A stretch of 64,000 nucleotides of DNA from Telopea speciosissima. Lineage: Eukaryota; Streptophyta; Magnoliopsida; Proteales; Proteaceae. The notes beneath the pieces are model-generated. The model had not been told where the DNA came from. It saw nothing but the letters and a program-made list of their open reading frames with translations, and searched no databases. Where the stretch lies: positions 50,769,043 to 50,833,042 of the forward strand of contig NC_057926.1 of assembly GCF_018873765.1 (NCBI RefSeq), in the 5' to 3' direction. The translations under genes were made by a program, and so were the position numbers. Positions 34,901 through 45,600 of this stretch are shown here, piece after piece; position 1 is the stretch's first letter, and each line of letters begins with the position of its first letter.

Positions 34901-36077
34901 TGCAAATAAAGAACAAAATACCAGAGAAAGAAGGATAACTTACTTTAGTGTAGTTCTTCTTTTCTACCCCATAGCCCTTAACATACAAGTAGCCCATCCC
35001 GTTATAAGCAGAGAAATGCTGTTGTTTGGATGCCAAAGTGAGCCACTCCAGCGCCTTGGTGTAGTTCCTCTCAACTCCAGCTCCCCTGGCATATATCTCT
35101 CCAAGAAGCTCCATGGACCTGGGCTCCCCCTTCTCCACGGCCTTCAAGAACCATGACAATGCCTTGGCATGATCACGCCTCACCCCTCTCAATCCAAAGT
35201 AGTAGATAAACCCAATTTTATGCATGGCCCCGGCATTTCCCTTCAGCGCCTGATACTCTGTGATTTGGAAGTCCTCATCTTCCTCCCCTCGTAACTTCCG
35301 CAATGCCTCCTTATTTTCCTCAGCTCCATTATGTAATCTAACGTGTTCAATCACAGGCGAGTCTCTGGAAATCAAGAAACTCGAAACCGCTGCTTCCGCT
35401 AATTCCGCATAAAGCTTCACAGCCTTATCGTACATCTGCAAGCAAGCAGAAAGAATTAAAATTCTGATCAAAACGCAACAAAAAGGGGAAAAATCTCTCT
35501 TTTAGGGATTAGGGTTTCGTACATCCTGTCTAAAGTAAGTGTACGCGAGGGCCATTTTAGACTGCATGTTACCACCTACGGCGGCAAAGTGGTGATACAA
35601 AAAAGCCTTGGCTCTGTCCTGCTCTCTCAATCGTCCTGTTCCACACAGAAATCCAAAAGCCGACTGCGCATGAGGGAATCCACCAACCGCAGCTGCCTCG
35701 ATCTCCGAAGTGGCTTCCTCCATTAATCTAGGATCACCGGAGCATACAGAGGATACCATTTTGCGGATGCCAGAGTAATACAGGCCTTCGTCATCGCTCT
35801 TCGATGTTGAACCGGCTACAGAATCGGGCTCGAAGATGGGACGCCATGAACCGGGATCGAGCTCGTCTTCGGACTTGTTATCGGAATCTCCGAACTCGTC
35901 CCACTCAGATGATTCATCGTTGGATGACTCGTCTTCGGCGGAAGAGGGAGGATTTTCTTTGAGGTCATCTTTAGAGAGAACAAGAACGAACGGGCGAGCA
36001 GTTGCAGAGAAAAAGAAGAGAGCGAATAAGAAAAGAAATAACAGTCGTATAATCGCTCTGTGTGCGTAGCAATGCAT
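25902..36077 (-). CDS. HRD3A: HRD3/SEL1L-like ER-associated degradation adaptor
   Basis: HRD3 (SEL1L) is the lumenal partner of the HRD1 ubiquitin ligase; it recruits misfolded glycoproteins for ER-associated degradation. Six exons on the minus strand: 36077-35523, 35435-34944, 33084-32869, 30491-30168, 30046-29804 and 26123-25902 (stop TAG), giving 683 residues, close to plant HRD3A (about 680). Seen: a signal peptide (1-28, [12 protein letters not shown] core), an acidic Ser/Asp/Glu-rich stretch (about 40-75), a long set of Sel1-type TPR-like repeats (about 125-600; e.g. [63 protein letters not shown]), and one C-terminal membrane segment (638-653, [14 protein letters not shown]) followed by the basic RERQRR and a short Pro-rich cytosolic tail. 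Every exon is a multiple of three and every intron phase 0. Introns hold transposons, notably 27395-28125 and 33295-34090. Confidence 0.95.
27395..28125. mobile_element. hAT-like non-autonomous element, about 730 bp, in HRD3 intron 5
   Basis: Begins near GGTGCCAAGGCGAACC, has GGCCAGGCGCTTTG and GCCTAGTCGACG blocks near the ends, and finishes CGCCTTGACAACTATC, the terminal repeat of the 12322-12452 MITE family. The left terminus is degraded and no clean 8-bp duplication can be read. The AT-rich core (27860-28020) aligns with 9370-10440 and shows both sites that are occupied by insertions there. A short ORF at 27663 is not recognised. Confidence 0.65.
29447..29655. repeat. GATCGG-type repeat with terminal inverted repeats
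   Basis: GTTAAATCTCGGAATTG at about 29449-29465 pairs loosely with CAATCCCGGAATTTAAAAC at about 29634-29652. Between them CAGATCAGCC, CATCAGCCAGGATC (twice) and GGATCGGCCGATAC recur. It lies in HRD3 intron 5. Similar compositions occur at 23260, 24505, 36456 and 50345. Confidence 0.5.
30492..32868. other. HRD3 intron 3, no internal gene
   Basis: 2.4 kb of AT-rich intron. I saw no exon of another gene and no clean transposon ends. The ORFs at 31161, 31759 and 32060 are unrecognised. Confidence 0.4.
33295..34090. repeat. Dispersed repeat, copy B (ATTTCG-rich), in HRD3 intron 2
   Basis: Collinear with 6466-7475. Shared blocks include GAAATATTTCGGTTTC-like ends, CTACATTTCTTGGTGGAACA (33502-33521), GTGCACTAGCAACCTAGGG (33950-33968) against GTACATTAGCCCCCTAGGG, and ATGTTTAGAGATGCTTAATT (34008-34027). 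It also carries a G13 tract near 33459-33471. No coding capacity was seen. Confidence 0.6.
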
Positions 36078-36156
36078 CGTTCTTCGCCGTCTGTGAAGAG
36101 AAATCTGTACTTGTTCTTCGTGAACACTGCAGTTTCGGAGGGAGAGAGAAGGATTG

Positions 36157-36172
36157 GAAATGAATATAAAGG
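36157..36172 (-). promoter_or_regulatory. Probable TATA box of HRD3
   Basis: Read on the minus strand, CCTTTATATTC lies about 85-95 bases upstream of the HRD3 start codon, a normal distance for a plant TATA box with a short leader. Prediction only. Confidence 0.4.
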
Positions 36173-36378
36173 TTTGGATATATTGAGGGCTTCTGACTTC
36201 TGAATTGACGATCGCGACGTTGAAGGAATCGGTGGTTTCTCATTGTTTCGGTTGTGGATCTTCTAGGAGGTCCGACCGGAGTCACCAGATCGTTTGAGGT
36301 TCACCTACTGCGGTAGGGTTTAGGGAAGGTTATAGTGACATTTCTGCTTCCACCTGTCGAAATATTATTCGTTTAATA

Positions 36379-36409
36379 TACGTCATGCTTTTGGTCTTTC
36401 CACGTTGAC
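36379..36409. promoter_or_regulatory. bZIP-type motifs upstream of HRD3, possibly ER-stress elements
   Basis: About 300-330 bases upstream of the HRD3 start, the plus strand reads TACGTCATGC and then TTGGTCTTTCCACGTTGAC. The second resembles the plant unfolded-protein-response element (TTGG, then CCACGT, then GA) with altered spacing. HRD3 genes are known ER-stress targets, so a regulatory role is plausible, but the match is inexact. Confidence 0.25.
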
Positions 36410-36455
36410 GGCTTGGCAAAGTCCCATCATACTAAAATAGGGACAACCTATGGCC

Positions 36456-36899
36456 TGGTTCTGAGATGGTTCTTACCGGTCCCGGTTCAAGGGGGCAATC
36501 CAAACCAGGTTCAAAATGCAGGTATCGGCCATTGCCAAAAGGCCCAAAGCCTTTTTTGATCGGGATAAGATGGTACAAATTGGTCAGTCAAAAAACCCCA
36601 AAATCGTTTTTTTATGGATCGGATCAAGTTTGGACCAAAGTTGGTGGGTGTTTTGATCTCGGGATCGGATCGGCCAATATTATCCACATCGGATCGGTCA
36701 ATATCGGTTGGTATCGGCCTGTATTGGTCAAGATAATATTAAAAAAAAACTAAAAAACTTTGAAAAAATAAACAAGGATCGAATCAGATCAACTGATCCA
36801 ACCGAATTGATCGATCCAGGGAATGATCCAGTCAGACCTTGTTGTATTGGTCTAATCTCGGGATTGATCGATACCGATCCGATCCAAGATTCAGAACCA
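36456..36899. repeat. GATCGG-type repeat, about 440 bp, with TIRs
   Basis: TGGTTCTGA (36456-36464) and TCAGAACCA (36891-36899) are exact inverted ends. The interior is built of GGTATCGGCC, CGGATCGG, TCGATCCAGG and GATACCGATCCGATCC words on a period of roughly 10-20 bases. The best defined member of this dispersed family in the window. Overlapping ORFs on both strands reflect the repeat. Confidence 0.6.
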
Positions 36900-39039
36900 C
36901 GATCCAAACCCATCCCGTATTCCCATCTATTATACGGCCCCAAAAATAGGAACCAGTTACTAGTTCCGTTTAGTAGTGGGATGGTCCAATTAGTCCATAT
37001 ATACAAATATACAAAATTTCGAAGTATAAAGATAAATTTTCCAAGTACATGCATAATTAAATATATATTACTATATATTAAATAATTAAGGGTAAAAAGA
37101 ACCATAACATAGGACCATGTGAATTTACCATTTAGCCCCCAATAAAATTTTTTTAAAAAAATTCATATTCAGGCAGATCCCGCTATGCACACTCTCATTG
37201 GCCCCATGTTGGTGTAGGTGATACGTGACTAGACAACGATCCCTTGCTCAATAATTAAACATCAATTCTTAATCATACAAACATTCAACTAAAACGCAAA
37301 ATTTACACTTCCAAATCACCAACACCAAATCAAATCCCAAATTCAAATTATTCAAATAAATAACTTTCATATTTATGTTAAAATCTCAAAATATCATAAT
37401 ACTTCCAAACGGTTCTTAGTTTTTCTTTGTAATTAAATAGCTAATTTGATAAGCATTTTATTTTGAAACCAAAATATTATCTGGGACCTGGGCTGGTCCC
37501 TAGAAATTTTATTAAGAACCAATCAAGGAAAAAAAGGAATTACAAGGGCGGGGGGGGGGGGGAGAGGGGGACATATTCGCCTTACCTCAACCTGCAATTA
37601 CAAAAACTCACTCATTCAATAAAGAGGCCATCTCACCTTACCCTAAAACCCAAAACAAATAATACAACTATTTGCGAATAATAGGAAAATCAGCCGAATC
37701 TTCCCTAAGAATTTTCATAAGAATTGAGGGAAGATTGAGCGAAGAATTAAATACCCTGTTTGATGCCGAATCCTAACCAGTACACTAGATTATTAATTAC
37801 TAATTTGATAAGCATGTCGAGGATAACTTAAAGTATAAAAGCATGATTGTTAATATAGTTAAAGCTTGATTAGGGTTACTCAAGGTCTCATTTTAATTAG
37901 CACGTGTTTAACAGGATGTGCATGCTTTAGGGTAATTGTTAAGTATAATTAAAGCAAACTTGTGTGGGATAATATGTACTATTCTATGATGTATAGTAGT
38001 GTATATTAGTAGTTTTAAACACAGAAATGCATGTGGCTTAGGATAAACTTTACCATCCAGTAGAAAGACTGGGCGGAGTGGATGCCTAACACCTTCTCAT
38101 CTTGTAACATGACCCTTATTCGAATCTCTAACTAGACCATGACTGTAAAATCATCTGCTCTTCCCTACTGAGAATGAGCCTTTTGTGTGTTCTAGGCCCT
38201 TATCTTAGGTTGCAGCTCTCCCTTATTCTAGGTTGCGATTCCCACTTTCGCTTCTTCAATCGAGGAAGAAGAATTTTATTGATCATTTGCTAGCAAGCAA
38301 CTGACAGTCAGTTGAGTTCAGATCCACACCACACCATGTGCGATCAATGCACGTGCATTAGGTCATTGTACCTATAGTATTGAAGGTAATTGTTTTCCCT
38401 TTTCCAATGGTTGGAATTTTATTCGTTATACCTTACACCAACATTGGATTGATCTTATGGGATTAGTAGAATTAAAGTTTATTTTTCACTGCATTACTTG
38501 AACCGAATCCATCAATAGAGTGAGACTAGCTAGATCTGATCATTGATTAAGCGAGAAGCTGCAACTTTTGTTGTATGTCACCAGATTTTTAGATGCAAGG
38601 AAAATGTTGAAGAGCAAATTGTGGTTTCAAACCCTAGCGGACATACGATCTTCAACCTTGGTAAACATTGAGTGATGTTGAGTTGATGAAGGAAAATATT
38701 GTACTCCTTAAGTTTGAAAATTCAAGGATCTTTCCATATATCAGTGGAACAACCATACTCAATTCTCAACAAATAGTATTTTGAAGATCTAATAATATTT
38801 AGTCATTTGTCCAGCTCCATTTGATTAAACTTGAGATGTTGAGAGAAAAGGGTGTATCATTGATCTAATACCAAATGTAGCCTTTCCGTCGATCAAACTA
38901 CCAAATCCAATGTTTTGGTCATTAAGGGTTGAGATACTACTGACTGACAAATTAATGGGTCTACTTATCCAAATAAGTGGGGCCTTATTTGACAAGGAGA
39001 ATTGAACTCAAATTGTTTCAGTTGTGATGTGTTGGTCCT
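36900..39039. other. Gene-free AT-rich intergenic DNA
   Basis: No coding exon or defined transposon end was recognised. It includes an AT-rich block (36990-37150), a G-run (37550-37562) and unremarkable single-copy-looking sequence from 37700 on. Confidence 0.4.
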
Positions 39040-40741
39040 TGTCAACACTATGCATATTCAATTTAGTTCATAATTAATATTGGAATTGATTCACCTTAAT
39101 CAATTAACGGTTTCATCGTGAATTAGAAATAATGACTAGAGTTAATTTAATGAATCAAATTGTAGTATACTTACAATAATTAAGGACATGTATTTGCCTT
39201 TATCATAAATATTCTGGAGATATTAGGCCCTTTAGGCTACATAGGTATCTTTGCTGAGTCAATGGTTACTCATAGTCATACATTGGCTAAGCTTTTAGTT
39301 GACTTATTAGTCAATTAAAATTATATTTAGTTCATATCTGATTTTGTCACTTGAATCAATTATTGATTTCATCATGAGTTAATAAGAAAAAATATAGTTA
39401 ATATAATGAATCGAACTAAATCTACTTCTAATAATTAAGGAGATAATATTTGCCTCTACCACAAGCACTCACAACACAATATGCTATTTAAGCAACATAC
39501 GCAATTTTGTTGAGTGAATCAAAATTAAGTAACAATTTAACTGATCTAACCTAATTGTTCATACATTAGCTTCACTTGAGATATTTTGTTTTATTATTGT
39601 GTGATGTCTTCCTCTTGTTGAAGTCGTTGGAGTGTAAACTTATTCATTTTCGAGAATATGATAAAAACGCACATCCAATTGCCAGATCGACTAACATTAA
39701 GAGGAAAACATAATATGGTGTCCTTAATTTTACTACTCCATATATGATTTCTACGTAAGTTATACTATATTTGACGAAAATTTGATTTATCATGTATATC
39801 ATATTCAACTCATAACTATCATTAAAAATATTCACTTAATTCAATACTCGATTCCCAATTAATTACTAGTTAAAGAAAACATTGATAGAGTCAATTAAGT
39901 GAATCATATCATGATCAACCTACAATATAAAAATGACAAAAAAAATTCCTTTGCAACCAGCATTTTGAATACTTTAGATCGTATAAATCACACATATCCA
40001 AGTTCATAATATACCAACTTAAAATTGTGAATTTGACCTTATCATAAAAACACATTGTAACCTTAACTAATAGACATTGGTAACTTTTATGAGTAAATGT
40101 AACGGATTAAAATTATGTTTTAAAATAGAAATACAAATGCAAATTCATTCACATTGAGATGTTTTAGTTTATTTTATGGTGTCATCTTTTTGTCGAAATC
40201 ATTGGACTGTAAATATTCATGTTTGTAGAGTCTGAGATAAATAGACACACCTTAACTAAAGTGAAAGAGAAAACATAATATGGTGTCATTATTTGTATTA
40301 TTCTTTATTTGATTTCCATGTAAAATGTAATATATTTGATTAAAAAAAATGGACTTATCATCTATATTGTATTCAACTCATATCATTAACATTGTTTCAC
40401 CAAAATCAATTATCGATTTCTTGGATTTATAAATATTTAATAAAAAAATTGATACAACCAATTAAGTGAATCATATTATGATCGAGAATTACAATAATAA
40501 ATGACATAATAATTTTCTTTATCACTAGCATTTTGAACACTTTTGATCATATAGATCAACACAACCACTTTCATGAATATACCAACTTAACATTGTGAAT
40601 TTAGTGTTACAAAAAAAAACACATTGTGAATTTAATTAAGAAAAACTTTATAACTCAACCAATCGATTTTAAAAAATTTATGAATATATGTTATGTATTA
40701 AAGTTATTTTTTAAATAAAAATACAATTACAAATTCATTAT
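39040..40741. repeat. Degenerate tandem array, main unit about 580 bp
   Basis: The unit 39572-40149 is repeated at 40150-40741. Matching landmarks are CACTTGAGATATTTTGTTTT against CACATTGAGATGTTTTAGTTT, GAAGTCGTTGGAGTGTAAA against GAAATCATTGGACTGTAAA (offset about 578), and CAATTAAGTGAATCATATCA against CAATTAAGTGAATCATATTA (39892 and 40459). Shorter related partial units lie at 39040-39290 and 39297-39480 (TTAATxTAATGAATC at about 39141 and 39397). The copies have diverged by many substitutions and indels. No coding capacity was seen. Confidence 0.7.
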
Positions 40742-41284
40742 GTGCCCACTTGGCCGAAATAGTTTATAGAATTTTCTAGAATCCACAACATCATATAAGG
40801 AAGCTTAAAGAAAATAAAAAGAAACCAAACAAGCAACAACTATGTTATAGTTTCCACCTTATCCAATTATTAAGAAATAATTGAACAAGACTATTAGAAA
40901 TATGATGCCATAATATCTCAAACCCATCAATTGTGGCAGTTTCTATCCTTAGATTGGAAGGACAGCTATTACATCAATATTTCCTCTTATATATATATTT
41001 TCTCATTCTGGGGGCATAGAGTAATTGTTCTTCCTAAATTGTCACCTAAAATGTGTTTGTATAGAATTAAGCACATTTCTAAAATAATAAAAAAATTATG
41101 AGAAAGTTATCCCAAGTGGTATAGAGGAGCGTACCAATGAGATGTGATGGAAATGACTTCAAATAAAAAAAAGATAGTAAAATCATTTCATATAAAGATG
41201 AGAGATGAAAAAAGGGAAAGAGCAGAGATTCTAGGCAAACCGCAAGCAGAAGAAGAATCTATATGTTGTGGATCCCACATGAAC

Positions 41285-41390
41285 CCAAATCCTCTCCAAC
41301 GTGCATCTAATGGCTAGGTAGACTAAGCACACATCCTAGCATGTTGCTCAACCGTTGGAGATGCGCTGGCGCATTGGAGAGGATCTGGTT
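41285..41390. repeat. CTCTCCAACG-type MITE copy
   Basis: CCAAATCCTCTCCAACGTGC at the left pairs with GCGCATTGGAGAGGATCTGG at the right with few mismatches. The interior shares the GGCTAGG block with the copy at 24185-24295. No target duplication is evident. Confidence 0.55.
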
Positions 41391-42429
41391 ATATGACCCA
41401 CTGATAGAGACCACCTGCCTAAGGCTCATTAAGGCCCAGAAACTCCCGTTTCTCACGTGGCGCAGGGTCATGTACAAGCCCAAGGGAATTAGTCGGCCTC
41501 AAGTCGGATAACCCTCAATCCCTCATGTCTCCAAAAACCAAAGAAAAAAAAAGGAAAAATCTTCGTTTTTATCGGATCTGCTCAAACCGGGTCCGCCCGA
41601 TTGCCTGAATCGCCGCCCCCCTCAAAAAGAAGGAAAACCCCCAGAAGATTTTCATGCACCACTTTAACCTCTCCTCCTACCAATATTTACGAAAGCTGCC
41701 ATCCACCGTTTGACTTCTGGGGGAGTCGTCGATTCATGGAATGATATTAAATGGATAAAAAAAAGGTAAGAGACAATCAAACAAAGATAATATTCTGGAT
41801 TTAGACTTCACCCACAGGTCAAAAGTCATTAACGATAAGAGAGCTAATGAGTAATGACAGAGTTATGATTCCACGGCACCAACCTAAGGAGACACTGACA
41901 CTTGAAACTGTTGGATTGGATAAACCGTTGGACCCCATATATTTGGATTCCAATCCAAGGACTTTAAGAGGCTGCGACATAACTCTTCCTGCATTGGTTC
42001 TGTTATATCCAATTGGAAGATATTTCTTAGCCTTTAGATCAAAGACCAACGACGTTAACTGTAACCATCGTCATCCATCAGATTGGAATATAAGATCCGT
42101 GACCATCATCAAATATGGAAAACAATCATTACCATAGAAATCATTGACTCTATGATTAAAGATACCAATCTAACGGTTTAAAGGTAAGGAATAAAAACTC
42201 TGGAATGTTCTTATCAGAATTCCTTCACGTGCCCTGATAAATGCACAGAGAGAGAATCTGGAGCATTGAAAAATACAGTTGTACACTTGTAAAAGATAAC
42301 CACAAAATCCAAAATTCCAAATCATATTTGGTAATCTCGTAATTCCTTAGAAAAGAGTGGTCAAAATCTTTATTAGCACAAAAACTATATCCACCGGTCC
42401 GACGACAAAGGCCCTCTTCTTTCTGCCTC

Positions 42430-42437
42430 TTTATAAA
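42430..42437 (+). promoter_or_regulatory. Probable TATA box of the TMEM214-like gene
   Basis: CTTTATAAACTC lies about 220 bases before the ATG at 42656. The stretch between is purine-rich (GAAAGAGCGAAAC, GAGGGGGAGAGAG), typical of a plant 5' leader. Prediction only. Confidence 0.4.
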
Positions 42438-42655
42438 CTCAAACCCCTTGCCCCGTTCTAACTCTTTTTTCTTCAGGCCTCTCTCTTCTTTGTTCTCTTT
42501 CTCTGGTTTTGTGTGTGATCACTCGAAGAGGAGAACCAGGAGAAAATAAGGAAAATTAGAGGGGGAGAGAGTGAAGGAGAACATAGGGGGAAATTAGAGC
42601 GAAAGAGCGAAACACGAGAGAGGTTGAGAATTGAGAGCCAGATAATCTCATAATC

Positions 42656-45600
42656 ATGGACGAGAAGCATCTCTCTCTCGAATCAGCTTTTCACGATGAC
42701 AACGAAAACAATGCCAGCAACAGCAACCATGGCTGGCAGAAGGTCACTTATGCGAAACGCCAAAGAAATAGCTCTGCGAAGAATACAGATGCAGGTGCCG
42801 ATCTCGGCAAATTCCGTATCAATGGATCCGCCGGTGGCGACAAGTCGAACGTTTTTCAGTCTCTCGAGCAAAAAGCTGAAGAACGCCGCAGAGCCCTAGA
42901 AGCTCAGAAGGCGACCGCAGCTGCTGCTGCGGCCGCGGCTGTTCCCAGATCGAAACACCATTACGATGATGATGGAGACGACAGCGATGTTGAAGTTTCC
43001 GGTGGTGTTGAGAATGGGACTGCTGAGGTTAAGAAGCCAAAGCAGAAGAAGCCCAAGAAACCTAAGGTTACTGTGGCCGATGCTGCTTCCAATATAGATG
43101 CTTCTCATCTCAACGCCTACCTCATTGATGTTACGGTTAGTTCTTAATTTTCTTCAGATTTTATTTATTTATTTATTGTTCCAATCTGGTCATCCTCGCC
43201 CCCGAATGTTTAGATTGAATTATGTTTGTAATTCAAAAAAAAAAAAAAAAGATTTATTTATTTTTTTTCTTTTTGCCCCTTGTATAGGCATCGTACGAAT
43301 CACAGCAGGATATCCAGCTAATGCGTTTTGCTGATTACTTCGCTCGCGCCTTCTCTGCGGTTAGCGCAGCCCAGTTCCCGTGGACGAAGATTTTCAAGGA
43401 GTCCCCGGTTGCAAAGATCGTTGATGTAAGTTGTTCTTTCTTCCTTGTATACGACGAGTAGCTAATGTAATAGGCTAGAAGAAATTCTAGGCAAATTAGG
43501 AATCTTAGTTGGAGAGCCGGATGCATTGTCTTGGTTCCCAGGGCGAAGAATTGATCATAATTGGAGGTTTTGTGTCCATGTTTGTGTGCTTGCTGTAACG
43601 GTTTTTTTTTTTTTGGCTGAGCGGTTTTTATCATATTCATTCATGGGACCTCCATGCTGTGGCAGCAATGCCAACTTCTTTAACGCAGGATCTTGTTCAA
43701 ATTCACCAAGTGCAACGCCGAGAAATAGGGTAGAAGGTTTCTGCACTTGCTCAACTGTTTTATCTTGGCTTGCTTTTTGGTTTTTCCTTTGTTTGTTCTT
43801 GCAGTTTTCAATCTTGATGTTGCCTCCAGTTCTAGTTGTTCATGCAAGGATTTAATTTTAATCCTGTATATATATATACTTTTTTTTTGCCTTTGTTTTT
43901 CCATTCATTCTCAAACCTAATTTGCTGCAACCTTGGTTGTCACATTGTTATATACTAATTCATGACTGCCTCTCAACATGTTCATTTGTTTATCGTGGTG
44001 TGATTGGTGTTTCATCCTATTTTTCTTTCGCAATATGCCATCTAGGACTGGTTTTAGAGAGTATAGCATGTTAATGCTCCTACACACACACATGCATGAA
44101 AGATATATAATATTTGAAGATTCTACATCCCCATATTTTTAGTTCCATGAAAATTCTTACTTGACAGGAGCTGATCCCTAGCTTTTGGATTCAACTAAAC
44201 TATAAAATAGCATTATCTGGATTCTCATGTTTTAGGGATTTTTTCTTGATAAAGTTGTCCTACTACACAGCTTATTATTTTTATTGCTTGTCTTTCTTTT
44301 ATATTTTGCCATGTGTGGTATTTTCAGAAACTGTTTACTCACTCTCTAAACTCAACTAGCTAATTTATTTAAGACAGATACCCCTTTCTAACTAGCTAAT
44401 TTATTTTTGACAGATACCTCTTTCTCACATTTCTGAGGCTGTTTATAAGACATCAGCTGACTGGATCAGCCAGCGGTCTTCTGATGCTCTTGTTGGCTTT
44501 GTTTTATGGTCACTAGATAGCATTCTAGCTGACCTTGCAATACATCAAGGTCCTGCTAAGGGCTCCAAGAAGGTGGCTCATCAGGCTCCTTCTAAGACTC
44601 AGGTAATTTTAGCATTATATGATGCCTTGTTTTGGTATTTTGCCATCTACATTAATTTTTCACAGTTCTTTTTAATTTATAAATGCATATAATTTGCAAA
44701 GCTTTGTAGGCTCTTACTTTACGTAGTCATGAAAGAGATCACGTGTGGTCATTCTGAAAGTGAAAGAAGGATCAAAGAGAAGTAAAAGTAGGAGGCAAAA
44801 CTGCATGGGTGCAATTTAGTTAGAGGGTAAATCTATTTGGAAGCAAAATCCTTCTCCCCTATTGATCACCCTTCTTTCCTTTTGATATCTATTTACAATC
44901 AAGCTGTGACCTAAAACATGGCAAAATTGATGTGAACTGGTTCTAAGACTTGCAAAAAACCAGCATATATCTCTTGAGGTTCCTCACTGGGTTTAAAAGG
45001 AACTTGTTTGATTTCTTAGTTTTTTCCAGGTTGACAGACTTATCCATCAGTTCTAAACTCGTCTGGGTGGGAGTCTTGAGATTCACTCACAATGTAACCA
45101 TTGATCTAATAAGTGGGATGTATGCATATGTAATGCCTGTCCTTCTTTGGTTGGCAAACTGTGCCAAGCAATGGTTTATATTGGAACCTGGATAATACCC
45201 GGCCAATATTAGCAAAATGAATGATCGGTCAATCATATAGGAACAAGCCCAATATTGGTGCTGGTCACCTGACACCTATATATCATGGATTTGTGATCCT
45301 TAAAACCACGGAGGCAAATGTGACATTGTGCGGAAGGATGTATTGCCTTGGTTACGTTGGAAAACTACATCTTATGTACACTATTTAACTATTTGTCCAT
45401 TAGAGTATAACAGAGTGTGTTTCTGCAGCTGCTTATTTTCTCCTCCCTTTTTTTTCTGGTGCTTAAAGTTTAATTAGGATAAATTCTTCTGGTTTTGGAA
45501 TCTTTCAGTTTGATAAAGAATCACATTTTTGTTTGTCATGGTTTGCTGGAGGTATTACCATTTACGTTTTGTAGTGCTCGGTGTTGTGAGTTCCTGTAGA

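Noticed and set aside
36466-37105. Long overlapping ORFs (95-125 codons) on both strands
   Set aside because: They result from the GATCGG repeat, which lacks stops in some frames; no family match.
42683-43108. Minus- and plus-strand ORFs overlapping the first exon of the TMEM214-like gene
   Set aside because: They are other-frame shadows of a well-supported exon.
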